From NCBI GenBank assembly GCA_029237695.1, contig CM055280.1, positions 28,834,560-28,898,559 of the forward strand: DNA of 64,000 nt. The letters run 5' to 3'. The number at the start of each line of letters is the position of its first letter. Position 1 is the first letter of the stretch. The position numbers were made by a program, and so were the translations under genes. This DNA comes from Conchocele bisecta. Its lineage: Eukaryota > Mollusca > Bivalvia > Lucinida > Thyasiridae. The notes under the pieces were generated by a model. That model saw only the letters and a program-made list of their open reading frames with translations, had not been told where the DNA came from and did no database searches. Positions 34,275-45,324 of the stretch are shown one piece after another.

Positions 34275-34590
34275 TTGTCTGGGCTGATTAACACAGGCGG
34301 CCACAGTCTTGCCAAAATGTTAACGTTTCTGCGCATCTATTGGCAATATCAACTCGCAATCAGGTAATTGATTGGCTGTGCCTGAGCTGTAGCACTAACT
34401 ATATGTCAACTTTTCGAAGCATCTATTGACAATACTAACTCGCAATCTATCAGTTGATTGGCTGTGGCTCAGGCTTAGCAATCAATCTGCTTTATTTCAA
34501 CAAGCACAGTATTCAGGAAATTTCGTAAGAAAGAACATTTACAAATAATTATTGGCAAGATTAGCGCAGGTCGGTCGTGTATACACCGAA
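34275..34590. mobile_element. MITE family C, two partial units
   Basis: It contains TATCAACTCGCAATC, GATTGGCTGTG, GCCTGAGCTGTAGCAC twice and ends TTGGCAAGATTAGCGCAGGT. Family copies elsewhere start with the inverse ACCGCCTGCGCTAATCTTGC. Confidence 0.55.
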
Positions 34591-34719
34591 TAATTGAATT
34601 AACATGTACGCGTACAATGGTGGTGTCAATATTTGTCAGTCATAGGAATATTAATAATCAAATACAATATCGGATTTACGGAGCCCCGCAGGGGACATGG
34701 ATTTGTTTTTATTAATTCG

Positions 34720-34915
34720 TTCCCACGAAATAGCAATTCGTCGTTCCCTCAACTTAACAATTCGTTCCCGCGAATTAACAAATCGTTCCCACGATATAAC
34801 AATTCGTTCCCGTGGGAACAACGAATTGTTATTTCGTGGGAACGAATTGTTAATTCGTGGAACGAATTGTTAAATTGAGGGAACGAATTGTCATTTTGTG
34901 GAACGAATTAATAAA
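34720..34915. repeat. Palindromic array of TTCGTTCCCRCGAA 20-mers
   Basis: About four units of AATTCGTTCCCACGAAATAA type on the left face about four inverted units on the right around TTCGTTCCCGTGGGAACAAC near 34812. It is preceded by GGAGCCCCGCAGGGGACATG. The 81-codon frame at 34633-34878 is a by-product (repeated SFPR residues). Confidence 0.7.
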
Positions 34916-35154
34916 GACAAGATTATACGTACGTATTCGGTACATGGTAATCAGTAAAATAGGAACTTTGTTTAGTCCTAACACGGTCTATGCTAGATTA
35001 CGGCTACAAATGGAAACACACGTTTAATAAATGACGTTGTTTATTTTTGCATATTTTGCATTTATATTGACTTACATGTACATTGCTATAATGGCAGGTT
35101 AAACTACCTTATATGTTGGAGTAATATCTGTTATTCTATTGGCTGATTATGTCG

Positions 35155-35390
35155 TTTGAACGAGATGCCATCTCGTGGAAACGAAATAGCTAACTCGTTC
35201 GAACAAGTTGCTATCTCGTGGGAAGAAGATGCTATATCATGGGAACGACATGATATGTCGTGGGAACGTGCTAGCTAACTCCTTCGAACGAGTTGCTATC
35301 TCGTGGGAACAATATGCTATGTCGTGGGAACGAGATGACATGTCGTGGGAACGAGATAGCTAACTCGTCGAAACGAGATCCTATCACTTT
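35155..35390. repeat. Array of TCGTGGGAACGAGATG units
   Basis: About ten 20-25-base units combine CTCGTGGGAACGAGATG, GATAGCTAACTCGTTCGAAC and GAGTTGCTATCTCGTGGGAA. The core GTGGGAACGA is shared with the array at 34720-34915, but the spacer differs (ATAGCTA versus ATTGTTA). Confidence 0.7.
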
Positions 35391-35960
35391 TACATGATAT
35401 ATGAGTATTAACGCTCACCCAATGAGGGATCGTAGCTAGTTATCTCCCGTTGACGTTATTTATAGAAATCCAGTCAAACTGTGTAGTTTAGGGACTTATT
35501 GCTTGTAAAAGGAGCGAATGTAGCATGACTTGTTGTGAAAAGGAGTCGTTTCGACTCGTGTTGATCCAAGTAATTCTACATATCTACGCAATCTGATATG
35601 GGACTACACTAGTTGCCGGATTCATATGTTCACACTTAGTTATGTTATTGCAATCAGTATGGACTCAGATCAGACTACACAGATGTGCAGTCTGATAGTG
35701 TTTATTCTGTTAAAGAAACCTCATTGCTGTGCTATTCAGCAAGCGTTTAAATACAGCATAGGACCGGATCTCTGTAATAGACATAAATGGATTTGCAAAG
35801 CGAAATAACTAGCTGAAATTACCTTGAGTGAGTGAGTTTAATTGAATAATTTACATGTGCACGACTATTGCTTCCATTATAATGTCCTATCCCGTCACGT
35901 GTGCTGGGGCTAAATTTTAGTTAATTATTATTTAATTTACTAAGATTATGTTATTATTGA
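35391..35960. other. Intergenic, no gene recognised
   Basis: AT-rich, with only a 60-codon chance frame at 35626-35808. Confidence 0.35.
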
Positions 35961-35967
35961 TAGACAG

Positions 35968-36058
35968 GCCTAAACGTCTACTGTCTGTTCCTAAACATCT
36001 ACTGTCTGTTCCTAAACGTCTACTGTCTGTTCCTAAACGTCTACTGTCTGTTCCACGT
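35968..36058. repeat. 21-bp minisatellite, four units
   Basis: CTAAACGTCTACTGTCTGTT plus C is repeated four times; one unit has CTAAACATCTACTG. Confidence 0.9.
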
Positions 36059-36777
36059 TTTGCTGCCGACGCACGTTTGGCTATTTAACACATTAAATCA
36101 TAAAAGTAGTTAAATGTAAGTACTTTTTCATCAATAACAAAAAGTCACCCTACCCAAAAGGTTTCATTTGATGAAAATTCATCGAGTATTGATTGTATTG
36201 GGACAATCCTTTTCGTGGGAATTTAATGTGAATTTAACATTGGGTATAAAATAGATTTTTTTTTTTTAATTTGTGGACCGATTTTCTAAAACTAATTTTG
36301 TTTTCTTAGTTATATCATTTCCAAGCAATCTATACAGGTTTAGGAGTCACTTTCCAAATTGTTTCCTTTTTCCACCCCCCGTGACATTTTGTTACTTAAA
36401 TTTTAATATATTTTAGATTTAATGTGTTTAATTGCCAATCAATCGTTGCAAAACGTCAAACAGACAGTAATAGGGTCCAATCACTAGCCTATACCCTATA
36501 TTGGTGGGCTTTATGTAGCGCTTGACAGGCTTAACCCTTTGCACAGGAAAGCCCGCTATAGCGGTTTATGTAAACACTGCATATCCAGATGAGCTCATAG
36601 CGAGCCGTCTCATCAGGATCTGCACTTTTTAAAAGTAATTTTCATATTTTTGAGAACAAAAATATTCCCTTTTCATAAATGGACTAGTCTGAAAACCATT
36701 TTGTGACGATTGGATTGGTTGCAAACTTAACATAATTATCAAAATCCATTCCAGTTACTTAGGGGTGAAAAGGTTAA
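36059..36777. other. Intergenic, no gene recognised
   Basis: Nothing recognised except a T-run at about 36258. It ends in the TTAA that flanks the next MITE. Confidence 0.35.
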
Positions 36778-37215
36778 AGGTACATGCCCACTCAGTAGGC
36801 ACAAAATGTTCTTATATCAGAGACATCGTCTGATACTTTTTGTGGCAAAATCAACATTCATTCACCATTACGCCACGTAATGATTGGCATTATTATACAT
36901 TTTATATTAGACTTAAACTGCTACACTGATATCAGGGGCGATAACCGTGTTTCCTTAATATCTTAACGGACATTACTGTTTAATGTTTAATTAGTAAATT
37001 AGTAGTATAAATAATTAAAAAACATCATGCCTCATTTGCATATGAAAATAGCCTCATACCACCGCGCGTCACTATCAGTACAATACATATTGCTAAGTGA
37101 TTATATATGTAATCAGGCACTCATAACATTTAGAACTGGTTGAATATTGACACAATTATACACTTATTTAACTCCTATAAAGAACAGTGTGTGCCTACTG
37201 AGTGGGCATGCACCT
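36778..37215. mobile_element. MITE family B, complete with TTAA on both sides
   Basis: 438 bases run from AGGTACATGCCCACTCAGTA to the inverted TACTGAGTGGGCATGCACCT. TTAA is present at 36774-36777 and 37216-37219. Internal blocks are reversed relative to 14182-14680, so it is inserted in the opposite orientation. The TTAA target suggests mobilisation by a piggyBac-like transposase (inference). Confidence 0.8.
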
Positions 37216-37445
37216 TTAAAGTTAATCTACGACTGTCCTGATGCTCGCTGGTCTGGTTGATGGTTGAGAGAAGAAGTTAGCCAACAAACATAACAATAGC
37301 AAACAAAAAAGAAAGAAAAAGAAACGACACCTCGCACTGCCAGCAATAACCATATTTTAACAATTACAGTGTACATGAGGTATGTAAACCTCATCTGTAT
37401 AAATGCACAATGCAATCACACTAACAGCTATAATTGGTATATAAA

Positions 37446-37960
37446 AGTTGGGATCCCGGCTGTTCAGCACACCATTTTCGTTATAGGTATTAACTAAGTA
37501 TACAATTGTGTAACTGTTCCACCAGCTTTAAACATTACGAGTGCCCGCTATACAGATAAAATAATTTATTAATCGTTGAATTACTGATAGACACGCGCGG
37601 TTGTATTAGGCAATTTTGATATGCAAATGAAACTGGACATTTTGAAATTATTGTTATCAACTAAATGCGTCACCTTAATATATTTTTTCTCCACATACTA
37701 TAAAGTATGATCATTGCAAATAAAATAATAAATAGAGATAAATACATATTTGCTTACGTTAACATTTTAATGAAACACGGTTATCGCCCCTGATATACAA
37801 CTGGCAATTCACGTTTGATATGAAAAGTACAATAATGTCAATTAACACGTCCGGTAATGGTAAATTAATGTTTATTTTGAAGTAAAGAATAGATGAAAGC
37901 AAATAATGTCTCCCTATTTTAGAAAGTGTTGTAACTTATTGATGGGACCCCAGCTTTAAA
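37446..37960. mobile_element. Family B variant with different ends
   Basis: The internal family B blocks (GAGTGCCCGCTATACAGATA, GACACGCGCGGTTGTATTAG, CACGGTTATCGCCCCTGATA) are kept. The ends are AAAGTTGGGATCCCGGCTG and the inverted GATGGGACCCCAGCTTTAA, not the usual terminal repeats. Confidence 0.55.
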
Positions 37961-38137
37961 GTCTGCCAGTGTGATGTGGAATGCCAAGTTTAACTTTGTA
38001 TCCGCATACATGTATCTTCCTTTAAATGTGTCACTGTGCACTATACTTGGCTTGTCGTGTGCACGTCATATGAAACATATCCACATTACATGAACATTGT
38101 GTTATTATTGTTATGACCGGCAGGAGTTAAATAAAGC

Positions 38138-38230
38138 ATTATTATTATTATTATTATTATTATTGTTATATAATGTTATGACATGCAGGAGTTAAATAAA
38201 GGATTATTATTATTATTATTATTATTATAT
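38138..38230. repeat. Duplicated (ATT)n tail
   Basis: GCAGGAGTTAAATAAAGCAT and then (TAT)n occurs twice, 65 bases apart, each ending in a run of about nine ATT triplets. Confidence 0.85.
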
Positions 38231-38234
38231 ATTG

Positions 38235-38477
38235 AGGCTGTGACTGGAGAAATGGAGCTTATGGCCATTGCGTCCAATGTAGACCCAGACCAGCCTGCGC
38301 TACCACGCAATCTGAACAGTGTCTGCACTGTTAGAAATTCAGGCAGTCACTCAGCGAAACAACTTGTAATACGTTTAACAAATAGTAGAGATCATTATCA
38401 GGCTGCAGGAGTTCGCTAGCTCATTGACGGCTAGTCTGGCCAGAAGTGCCATAAGCCGCATTTGCTAGTCACAGGCA
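38235..38477 (+). mobile_element. MITE family A copy
   Basis: GGCTGTGACTGGAGAAATGG at the left and CATAAGCCGCATTTGCTAGT then CACAGGCACA at the right. The centre holds GTCCAATGTAGACCCAGACC. Confidence 0.65.
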
Positions 38478-38580
38478 CATACCTGTCGTATATAGTCGTC
38501 ATATACTGAAATATTTATTATATTATATTTGCCCATCATATAACAGAAAATTTTACTCATACAATACCCATTGATATCTG

Positions 38581-38815
38581 TGGCTGTGACTGGAGAAATG
38601 GGGCTTATCTTATGTGTGTTTGTGTCCAGTGTAGATTCAGATCAGCCTGTGCATCCGCACAGTCTGATCAGGATTTGCGCCGTTCGCCATTCCATTAAGG
38701 AAACACCCGTCATACTTCGAACAAACAAATATAGATCGATATCAGGATACATGGGTGTGACCAGGAGCTACACTGATCACAAATCCCATAAGCCTCATTT
38801 CTCCAGTCAGACACA
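38581..38815 (+). mobile_element. MITE family A copy
   Basis: TGGCTGTGACTGGAGAAATG at the left and CATAAGCCTCATTTCTCCAG at the right, about 235 bases. The 110-codon frame at 38571-38903 runs through it and is not a gene. Confidence 0.7.
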
Positions 38816-40105
38816 TATCTCAACTGTTTTTGTTAAATGCTTCTCTGGAGTTACAATGCACTATCTGCCACACAGCCACATTAATACACCCGGTGTTGTA
38901 TAGCCGCCGGTAAAACCATTGTGCCAATGAATTTATCATATTCACAGGTAATTTCACGTTTTCCGCTTTACAGGCTAATATGTCTCTAAACCGTTACACT
39001 GCAGTCAACGGTAAACAGTTGCGGGGAATAATGTTTCCATTCGCGCACTATGTTATTGTAATAATAGGCAGGGTGTTGACGTTCATGCCTCGCTATATTG
39101 TGGTTGAGAGACACGGCAACAATGTCAGATAATAATATTATCATAAACTCACATACTACAGTTTGTAATTGCAAATGTCTTAGGTAACCTCCCCACCAAT
39201 TACTCGTGTTATCAAATTATAACATACTACACCATTTATATGTTGTATTGACGATCATACGGAAAAGGGGACATTATTTCGAGCTGCCTTGAAACGAAAA
39301 TTTGCAAATACGCCTTTGTCACAGCTCTAATGTAATGCAATGTGTCTGTAGCCTATTTCACAAAAATTGCAAAGTATACTTATCTTGCTAAATACAGTTA
39401 AATTAATATTTATTACACTGAATTTATTACATTATCACAGCCAATTTGACTGTGATAATGCAATAATTTCAGTATAATAATTCTGCACACTTTTAATCAT
39501 CAAATATATAAAGTCGCCAGTTATATATGACATAATGCATTTCGGGAAAAAGTAAATGATTACTCCATCAAAGTATACATGTACTTAACTTGTTAAGTGA
39601 AATCGTGAAATCGGCTACTGATTTAGAGAGACTCCACTATGATTCCGTCGTGTGCATTTCAAAACATGTATGTGAACTTTGCACTTGTTCAATGTCGTGT
39701 CTGTAGGCGAATCAAAGGGAAAGCCAACATAACATGCAAAACATTAAACTGAAACCAAATACGCGAACACTTCAATATTTGCTGACGACAATTCGTGCGA
39801 TAAATAATTATTATGTTCATACAATTATATCAGGAAGAGCTTAAGCAACCAATGAACGACTGAAAGTCGAAATGAGTCACCAAACAAAACAGCCACGCAT
39901 ATTATATTCTATTTACCATTCCCGCTTTGTGATCGCTGTCCTTTCCCATTTCGTCTGACGATTAGTACGTGTACAGACATGTTCAGCTTTGAAAGTGCTT
40001 ATAATACAATTGTATAGGGTGCATACTAAGTCTTGCGTCTTGCGTAATGTGTGCATTTCTTTTAATTTTATTTTGCGTCGACCTTGTCAGCGGAATTAAA
40101 TTTAA
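38816..40105. other. Intergenic, with one imperfect hairpin
   Basis: No exon. An imperfect hairpin at about 39415-39475 pairs ACTGAATTTATTACATTATC with GATAATGCAATAATTTCAGT around ACAGCCAATTTGACTGT. Confidence 0.4.
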
Positions 40106-40619
40106 AGGCCCTGAACGGCTCAGTATGACAATTTTCCGATTTTTTCAAACACAAAAACATGTTTGGCAACTGATTTAGTGCACAAAACTAACATTTACTG
40201 CCTAATAGATACATCTCAAGTCTTGAGATTTACATCTTAATCGCAATGTGAAGACAACAAAAACTTGTTTTGTGTACCACTCAGTGCAAAATGTCAATAT
40301 TGACAATTTCATTTCAGTAACCCAACGGCTTCGGCTCAGAAGCGAGTCGATAAACTCCGGCTATCGGAATGCATCGGCCGCGAATCGGGGAGTTGAGGAG
40401 TTGACCCGAGCGTTTATCAGAAAATCGATCGGGCTTTGAAACACGCACCTGCTGTTTGTTTATCAACACATATTGATATTTTCATCGACTACAAACTCAT
40501 TTTTGTACCAAAATGAATGCAAACAGTTTCAAAGTGTGTGTAAATAGAAACCTGTTGGATTTATGTGTGGGAAAACCCAATAGGAGGCCAAATTCGGCAA
40601 CTTGAGCTGTATAGGGGCT
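40106..40619. mobile_element. TTAA-flanked MITE, family G
   Basis: 514 bases. Left end AGGCCCTGAACGGCTCAGTA, right end (reverse complement) AAGCCCCTATACAGCTCAAG; TTAA lies on both sides (40102-40105 and 40620-40623). The 63-codon frame inside (40248-40439) is not supported as a gene. Confidence 0.6.
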
Positions 40620-40836
40620 TTAACCTTCATGTATTTTTCAAAGGTACACAGATAGTGTCAGTTTTTATTTCGTCACGTTCGCTCGTATTGATCTTATTGC
40701 GAAATAAACCGTTTTATAGATCACATTATATCTTAATACACTTTCGATGCAAATATCTTCGAAACCATTAGTAATGTTGTCTGGCTTATATGTGCGTAAT
40801 ATTTCTAAGTATAGCCTTAGATGGCATAATCAATTA

Positions 40837-41050
40837 CAGTGGAACCTCTCTAAACCGGACACCAATACAACATCAGCGATCCTATTTTTGATTGGTTTCA
40901 CCGCCATTTATCTCAGATTGTAATGTATGTGCATGATCGCAAAGCACGTATATGTACCAGAATGGTCATATACTTGGCTTACACTGGAATATCTCTAAAC
41001 CGGACACCCTGGGGACCTCCCAGGGTGTCCGGTTTAGAGAGGTTTCACTG
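40837..41050. mobile_element. pogo/Tigger-type MITE, copy 1
   Basis: Begins CAGTGGAACCTCTCTAAACC and ends in the inverted GGTTTAGAGAGGTTTCACTG, with TA on each side. A third, internal copy of the terminal sequence at about 40982 forms a hairpin with the right end. CAGTG...CTAAACCGGAC ends and a TA target are typical of pogo/Tigger-derived elements. Confidence 0.75.
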
Positions 41051-41064
41051 TATTTCTTTTTTTA

Positions 41065-41274
41065 CAGAGTAGACCCTCTCTAAACCGGACGCACAGGCAG
41101 TTTGTGTATCCTTATTTTTTATGAGATTCTTTGGTACATATTTATGATGAAAATGGTTGTTCAAGTTCGCAAAGCACAGCCGCATACCTTGGCATAGTCA
41201 TATGTCTGTTTTACAGTGGAACATCTCTAAACCGGACACCCTCCCAGGGTGTCCTGTTTAGATAGGTTCCACTG
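41065..41274. mobile_element. pogo/Tigger-type MITE, copy 2, adjacent
   Basis: Same layout as the copy 14 bases to its left: CAGAGTAGACCCTCTCTAAA at the left, then internal CAGTGGAACATCTCTAAACC and the right end GTTTAGATAGGTTCCACTG. Confidence 0.7.
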
Positions 41275-41825
41275 TGTTTATTTCTCCAAAACCTAAATTA
41301 TTTATTTTACAAATACTGCTGTCACATTATATTATCGAGTTGGATACATTTAAATAACAAAATACATTTAATGCATAATTTATTTAACATATTATGTAAA
41401 TGATATTCAAGATGTTCACGTAAAATGCGAAAAATGTCGCAAAATAATGTTCATCCATCTATATATACAGTATATAAATTTACCCTAATACAAAGTAACC
41501 GAAATGATTGGGTACCTTCGATGTAAGTTGTCTATGAAGAACAGAGCCGTTTGCAACACTATCAGAAAGCGTTCGCCACGCGTTTCCATCACGTTCGTAT
41601 GCGTTAAATGTACCAGACCGTAAAAATATAATTATGAGACAAGCCATGTGCTTTTATACCCAATATCTCAGTCATGATAAACATTACAAAAAAAATACGA
41701 TATTTACCGTAAATAGCGTCGCACGTTCACGAAATGTCAATACCGAATTCCGCATTTACCATGAACATTTTGTCAACTGTTAAAACGGTATGTTGAAACT
41801 CATGTGTCAGTAAATGTACATGTAC
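41275..41825. other. Intergenic, no gene recognised
   Basis: AT-rich; nothing recognised. Confidence 0.35.
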
Positions 41826-42030
41826 TTACACCACCGTGTGCGCTAATCTTGCCAATTTGTGTCATTTTTTACTTCAAACTACTTGAATATTGCGCTTGAA
41901 GTCAAGCAGATGTGCTACAGCTCAGGCTCAGACAATCGAATTACTTGATTCCGTGTTGGCCTTGGCAATAGATGTTCGGAAACCTTGATAATGTGGGCAG
42001 GATTTACGCGGGCTGTCGTGTACATTCAAG
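41826..42030. mobile_element. MITE family C copy
   Basis: CACCACCGTGTGCGCTAATC then TTGCCAA at the left; GGCAGGATTTACGCGGGCTG at the right as the decayed inverse. The inside has GCTACAGCTCAGGCTCAGAC. Confidence 0.6.
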
Positions 42031-42040
42031 ACACAATTTG

Positions 42041-42273
42041 TGGCTGTGACTGGAGAAATGGGGCTTATGATAAGTTGCGACCAGTATAACTTCTGATTAA
42101 AACACTTCTGTAGCTTGACAAGTATTTGCATTACATATTAGAAGCAAGACGGCCGTGTCGTTGATGGAATGGCGAACAGTGCAGATCCTGATCAGACTGT
42201 GCGGATGCACAGGCTGATTTGGATCTACACTGGACGCAAAAGCTCATAAACCCAATTTCTCCATTCACAGCCA
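42041..42273 (+). mobile_element. MITE family A, complete
   Basis: 233 bases from TGGCTGTGACTGGAGAAATG to the inverse AATTTCTCCATTCACAGCCA. Internal mirrored blocks include GATCAGACTGTGCGGATGCA. Confidence 0.8.
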
Positions 42274-42469
42274 CATACGGAATATGGCGGCATTCATTTT
42301 ATTTACATCCATCTCAAATGATGAGGGCAAGCCATACTATGTTGTAAACAAGTTTTACATCTTCACAACGAAGCAAAGTATTGACTTGACATGTCGTCCT
42401 CGTATTCAACTAAGATGGGACTTATTTCATAATGGCCGTGTGTAAATTGGTTTAATTGAAGTTTATTTG

Positions 42470-42730
42470 CTTGTTGGGTTTTAACGCCCTATCAACAGCA
42501 AATGTCATTTAGGGCTGGGCCAATGGATTTAGTACTACATCCCATATATTACCTGTACAAATTGGAGGGGGGGGGGGGGGGGCGGTCCAAAAATCAGAAT
42601 TGAATATCTACAATAAAAAAAGTCTGATGACTGGTCCACGCCACACCAGAATCACTTGGCAAAAAGCGGTAGGATCAGGCCAATCGTGATTCCTATAAGG
42701 AGGAACCCCTACCGGTAATTTACGCCGTGC
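42470..42730 (-). mobile_element. SINE-like element with G run
   Basis: On the plus strand it begins with GGGTTTTAACGCCCTATCAA and later has AATCAGAATTGAATATCTAC and GGTCCACGCCACACCAGAAT, the reverse of the SINE-like body seen at 50850 and 62360. A 17-base G run is at 42567-42583. Confidence 0.5.
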
Positions 42731-42754
42731 GTTCGCCCGACCAACCACCCATTG

Positions 42755-42850
42755 TGTTTAATTGAAGACATATGATGGTACTAGGACGGCTGGCTTGTTT
42801 GCACTCATATAGCAGCAGTCCTAGTATCGTCATATATCTTCAATTAAACC
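42755..42850. repeat. Imperfect hairpin element
   Basis: TTTAATTGAAGACATATGAT and GGTACTAGGACGGCTG pair with CAGCAGTCCTAGTATCGTCA and TATATCTTCAATTAAA. A half copy of the right flank (CAATTAAACCACTTTACACA) is at 44822. Confidence 0.65.
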
Positions 42851-42999
42851 ACACTACGCAGGGTCATGATGAAAACACGTTTTAATATTTATTATTTTCC
42901 CAAAATATTGATATGCCCCTTTAAAGGAACGGTATTTTTGTCAGAGACCACGTTTCCGCTTTCAACGGCCACTGCCCAACTGGTCCATTTTCCCCTTGA

Positions 43000-43484
43000 A
43001 GGTACATGCCACTCAGTAGGCACAAAATGTTCTTTATAGGAATTAAATAAGTGTATAATCGTGTTATTATTCCACCAGTACTAAAAATTACGAGTGCCCG
43101 CTATAGGGATATAAATAATTGTGGTGTGGTATCCATGTGGTATCAGGCTATTTTCATATGCAAATGAGGCATGTTGTTTCTTTATCATTTATACAAATTA
43201 AGAGAGTCACATGGAATAATAATAGTTTCCACAGATTATAAGGTATGGTCAATACACATCAACAAATAAATACAGAGAATAAATAGTAAGGTCGGTAATA
43301 TTTTAAAGAAACACGGTTATCGCCCCTGATATCAGTGTGGAAACTTACGTCTGATGTAAAATCTATAATAATGCCAATCAATACGTGGGGTAATGGTGAA
43401 TGAATATTTATTGTGCCAGAAAATGTCTCATATGATGTATTTGATATAAATAACATATTGTGCCTATTGAATGTGCATGTACCT
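43000..43484. mobile_element. MITE family B copy
   Basis: 485 bases from AGGTACATGCCACTCAGTAG to TATTGAATGTGCATGTACCT. The right flank is TTAA (43485-43488) and the left flank is TTGA, one base away from TTAA. Confidence 0.75.
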
Positions 43485-43704
43485 TTAATGGTCGCATTTT
43501 TATGGAATCAAAACAAATAGAAAGAAGCAAATATTAATTTACAATAATTTTATTTTATTATAAGAAATAAACATGGTTTTATAATGTGTTGGGATATAAG
43601 CTTTTAAAAGTCCCACACTACGGGCTGAAGGTTTTCAGTGCGCATGTATAACCAGATACATTTACATAGACAAATATCGTATATTCTTATAAGATACATA
43701 CACC

Positions 43705-43915
43705 ACCAACTGCGTTAATCTGGTACAGATGTCAACGTTTCTGAACGAGCATTGGCATGAATATCAACTCGCAATCAAGCGGGTTGTGCCTGTGCTTTAG
43801 TACAGCTCAGACTCATCCAATCAAGCTGCTTTCCTTCAAGTAAGTATATAAGTGTTTTTTGATAAAGAAATTGACACATATTGGCAAGATTAGCGCAGGT
43901 GGTGATGTAGATAAA
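43705..43915. mobile_element. MITE family C copy
   Basis: CACCACCAACTGCGTTAATC at the left, TTGGCAAGATTAGCGCAGGT at the right, with GTCAACGTTTCTGAACG and CAGCTCAGACTCATCCAATC inside. Confidence 0.65.
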
Positions 43916-43994
43916 TGAATTACAATATACAAGTCATGTGTTGCGTGGTCTCATTCATATGAATGCGTCCTGGTGCCGATGTTGAACTATTTTT

Positions 43995-44160
43995 ATCTCC
44001 TAATTAGGGATACTATCTCCTAATTATGAGTTAGTATCTCCTAATTAGGACTTAGTATCTCCTAATTATGAGTTAGTATCTCCTAATTAGGACTTAGTAT
44101 CTCTTAATTAGGACTTACTGTCTCTTAATTATGACTTAGTATCCCATAATTATGACCTAA
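43995..44160. repeat. Array of CTAATTAGGACTTAGTATCT units
   Basis: Eight units of about 22 bases alternate CTCCTAATTAGGACTTAGTA with CTCCTAATTATGAGTTAGTA. Each has a TAATTA core that is its own reverse complement. Confidence 0.85.
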
Positions 44161-44349
44161 GCAGATTTCAGCATCTGACACCAGGAAGCTTCCATATATT
44201 CATGTTTTCTCGATATACATGCATGATAATGTCACCATCTTTTCAGTCAGTCGTGTTCGCCGTATTTATCAGGTAAATTGCGATGAATTGACCAAGACAC
44301 CCTGACTGATAAAGGAGTGCCGTGAGTCAGTTAGTTATATTTTATTAAA

Positions 44350-44440
44350 GGATAGGACTTGACTCGCAGACCTTCCATACCCGGTAAAGTACTGCCGTAT
44401 CATGCACTGACAACATGCGCACATCCGGGTCACAACTGCT
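44350..44440 (-). mobile_element. tRNA-like SINE head or tRNA pseudogene
   Basis: The minus strand reads GATACGGCAGTACTTTACCG, GGTATGGAAGGTCTGCGAGT and CAAGTCCTATCC, a tRNA-like order. The T-loop lacks one T of the B-box and the acceptor arm does not pair. It is related to the fragments at 18990 and 56890. Confidence 0.4.
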
Positions 44441-45130
44441 ACCTGTACTGCTTTTCCAGACGTTGCATTTGTCGGACGAAGTCACATGACGTTACCGAAT
44501 TACTCCAGTGTAATGACGCAACTCCGCGTCCTTTTTACAGAAAACTATGTAATGACGCAACTCTTTCTACGTTCTTTTTACAGAAAAGTATGTTTTCCAA
44601 GTATGTTCCATACATTTTTACCTGATAAATATATTATCATGCTACATGTCGATTCTCGTGATAGCAATTGTATCAGGCAACGCTAGGAAATGCGTAGGAA
44701 TTCCGAGACCCGCCTCATATAGGTACTTAAATATCGGATTTCCTATCTCGTTCAACAAGATATAAAATCTGATAGTTATGTACCGATATCGGTGAAATTT
44801 GAAATAACCCAGCAGTCCTATTCAATTAAACCACTTTACACAGAGCCATAATGAAAACACGTTTTTATTTGTATGCCTGTCGTTTCTCTCAGCGCATTGT
44901 TTTCGTTATTTGGAATTAGAAAATGATATGTTCATTATAAAACGAACTGATCGATGTCAAAATTATGTGTAAAGCCCTACCGTACTTCATTAAAGCGATA
45001 TTTTCATTGGATGAGAAAAACCAGATAACGGTAAACGGTTCTGACGTTTGTAAACGGGAAAACTGTGGTTTAATTGGCTAATAGGAACACAGGAAACGCG
45101 CGGGGCCAAATGTGTGGACAACGTCGCTTC
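44441..45130. other. Intergenic, no gene recognised
   Basis: Short repeated words (AATGACGCAACTC twice at about 44512 and 44552). Frames of 66-88 codons have no domain. Confidence 0.35.
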
Positions 45131-45133
45131 TAC

Positions 45134-45193
45134 TTGCGGGAAGTAACTCTGAATAATACTCCCGTATCGTCCTGGCAGAGTTACTTCCCGCAA
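45134..45193. repeat. Hairpin with perfect 18-base arms
   Basis: TTGCGGGAAGTAACTCTG and its exact reverse complement are separated by 24 bases. Confidence 0.75.
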
Positions 45194-45324
45194 CTAGTTC
45201 ACTTCCAGTTTCCAAGTGGAAACAAACGGAAACGCTTACTGTATCCACACGAATCATTAACATTAAAGCAACATAACAAGGCAAGGACACAGGAAGTAAA
45301 CTACATTACAGCACAGCTAAATGT

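Noticed and set aside
34633..34878. 81-codon frame with repeated SFPR/NNSFP residues
   Set aside because: It is the translation of the palindromic 20-mer array; no codon bias or splice signals.
35155..35390. CRISPR-like array
   Set aside because: Units are contiguous and palindromic, with no unique spacers, in an evidently animal genome.
38571..38903. 110-codon plus frame as a gene
   Set aside because: It is read through a family A MITE.
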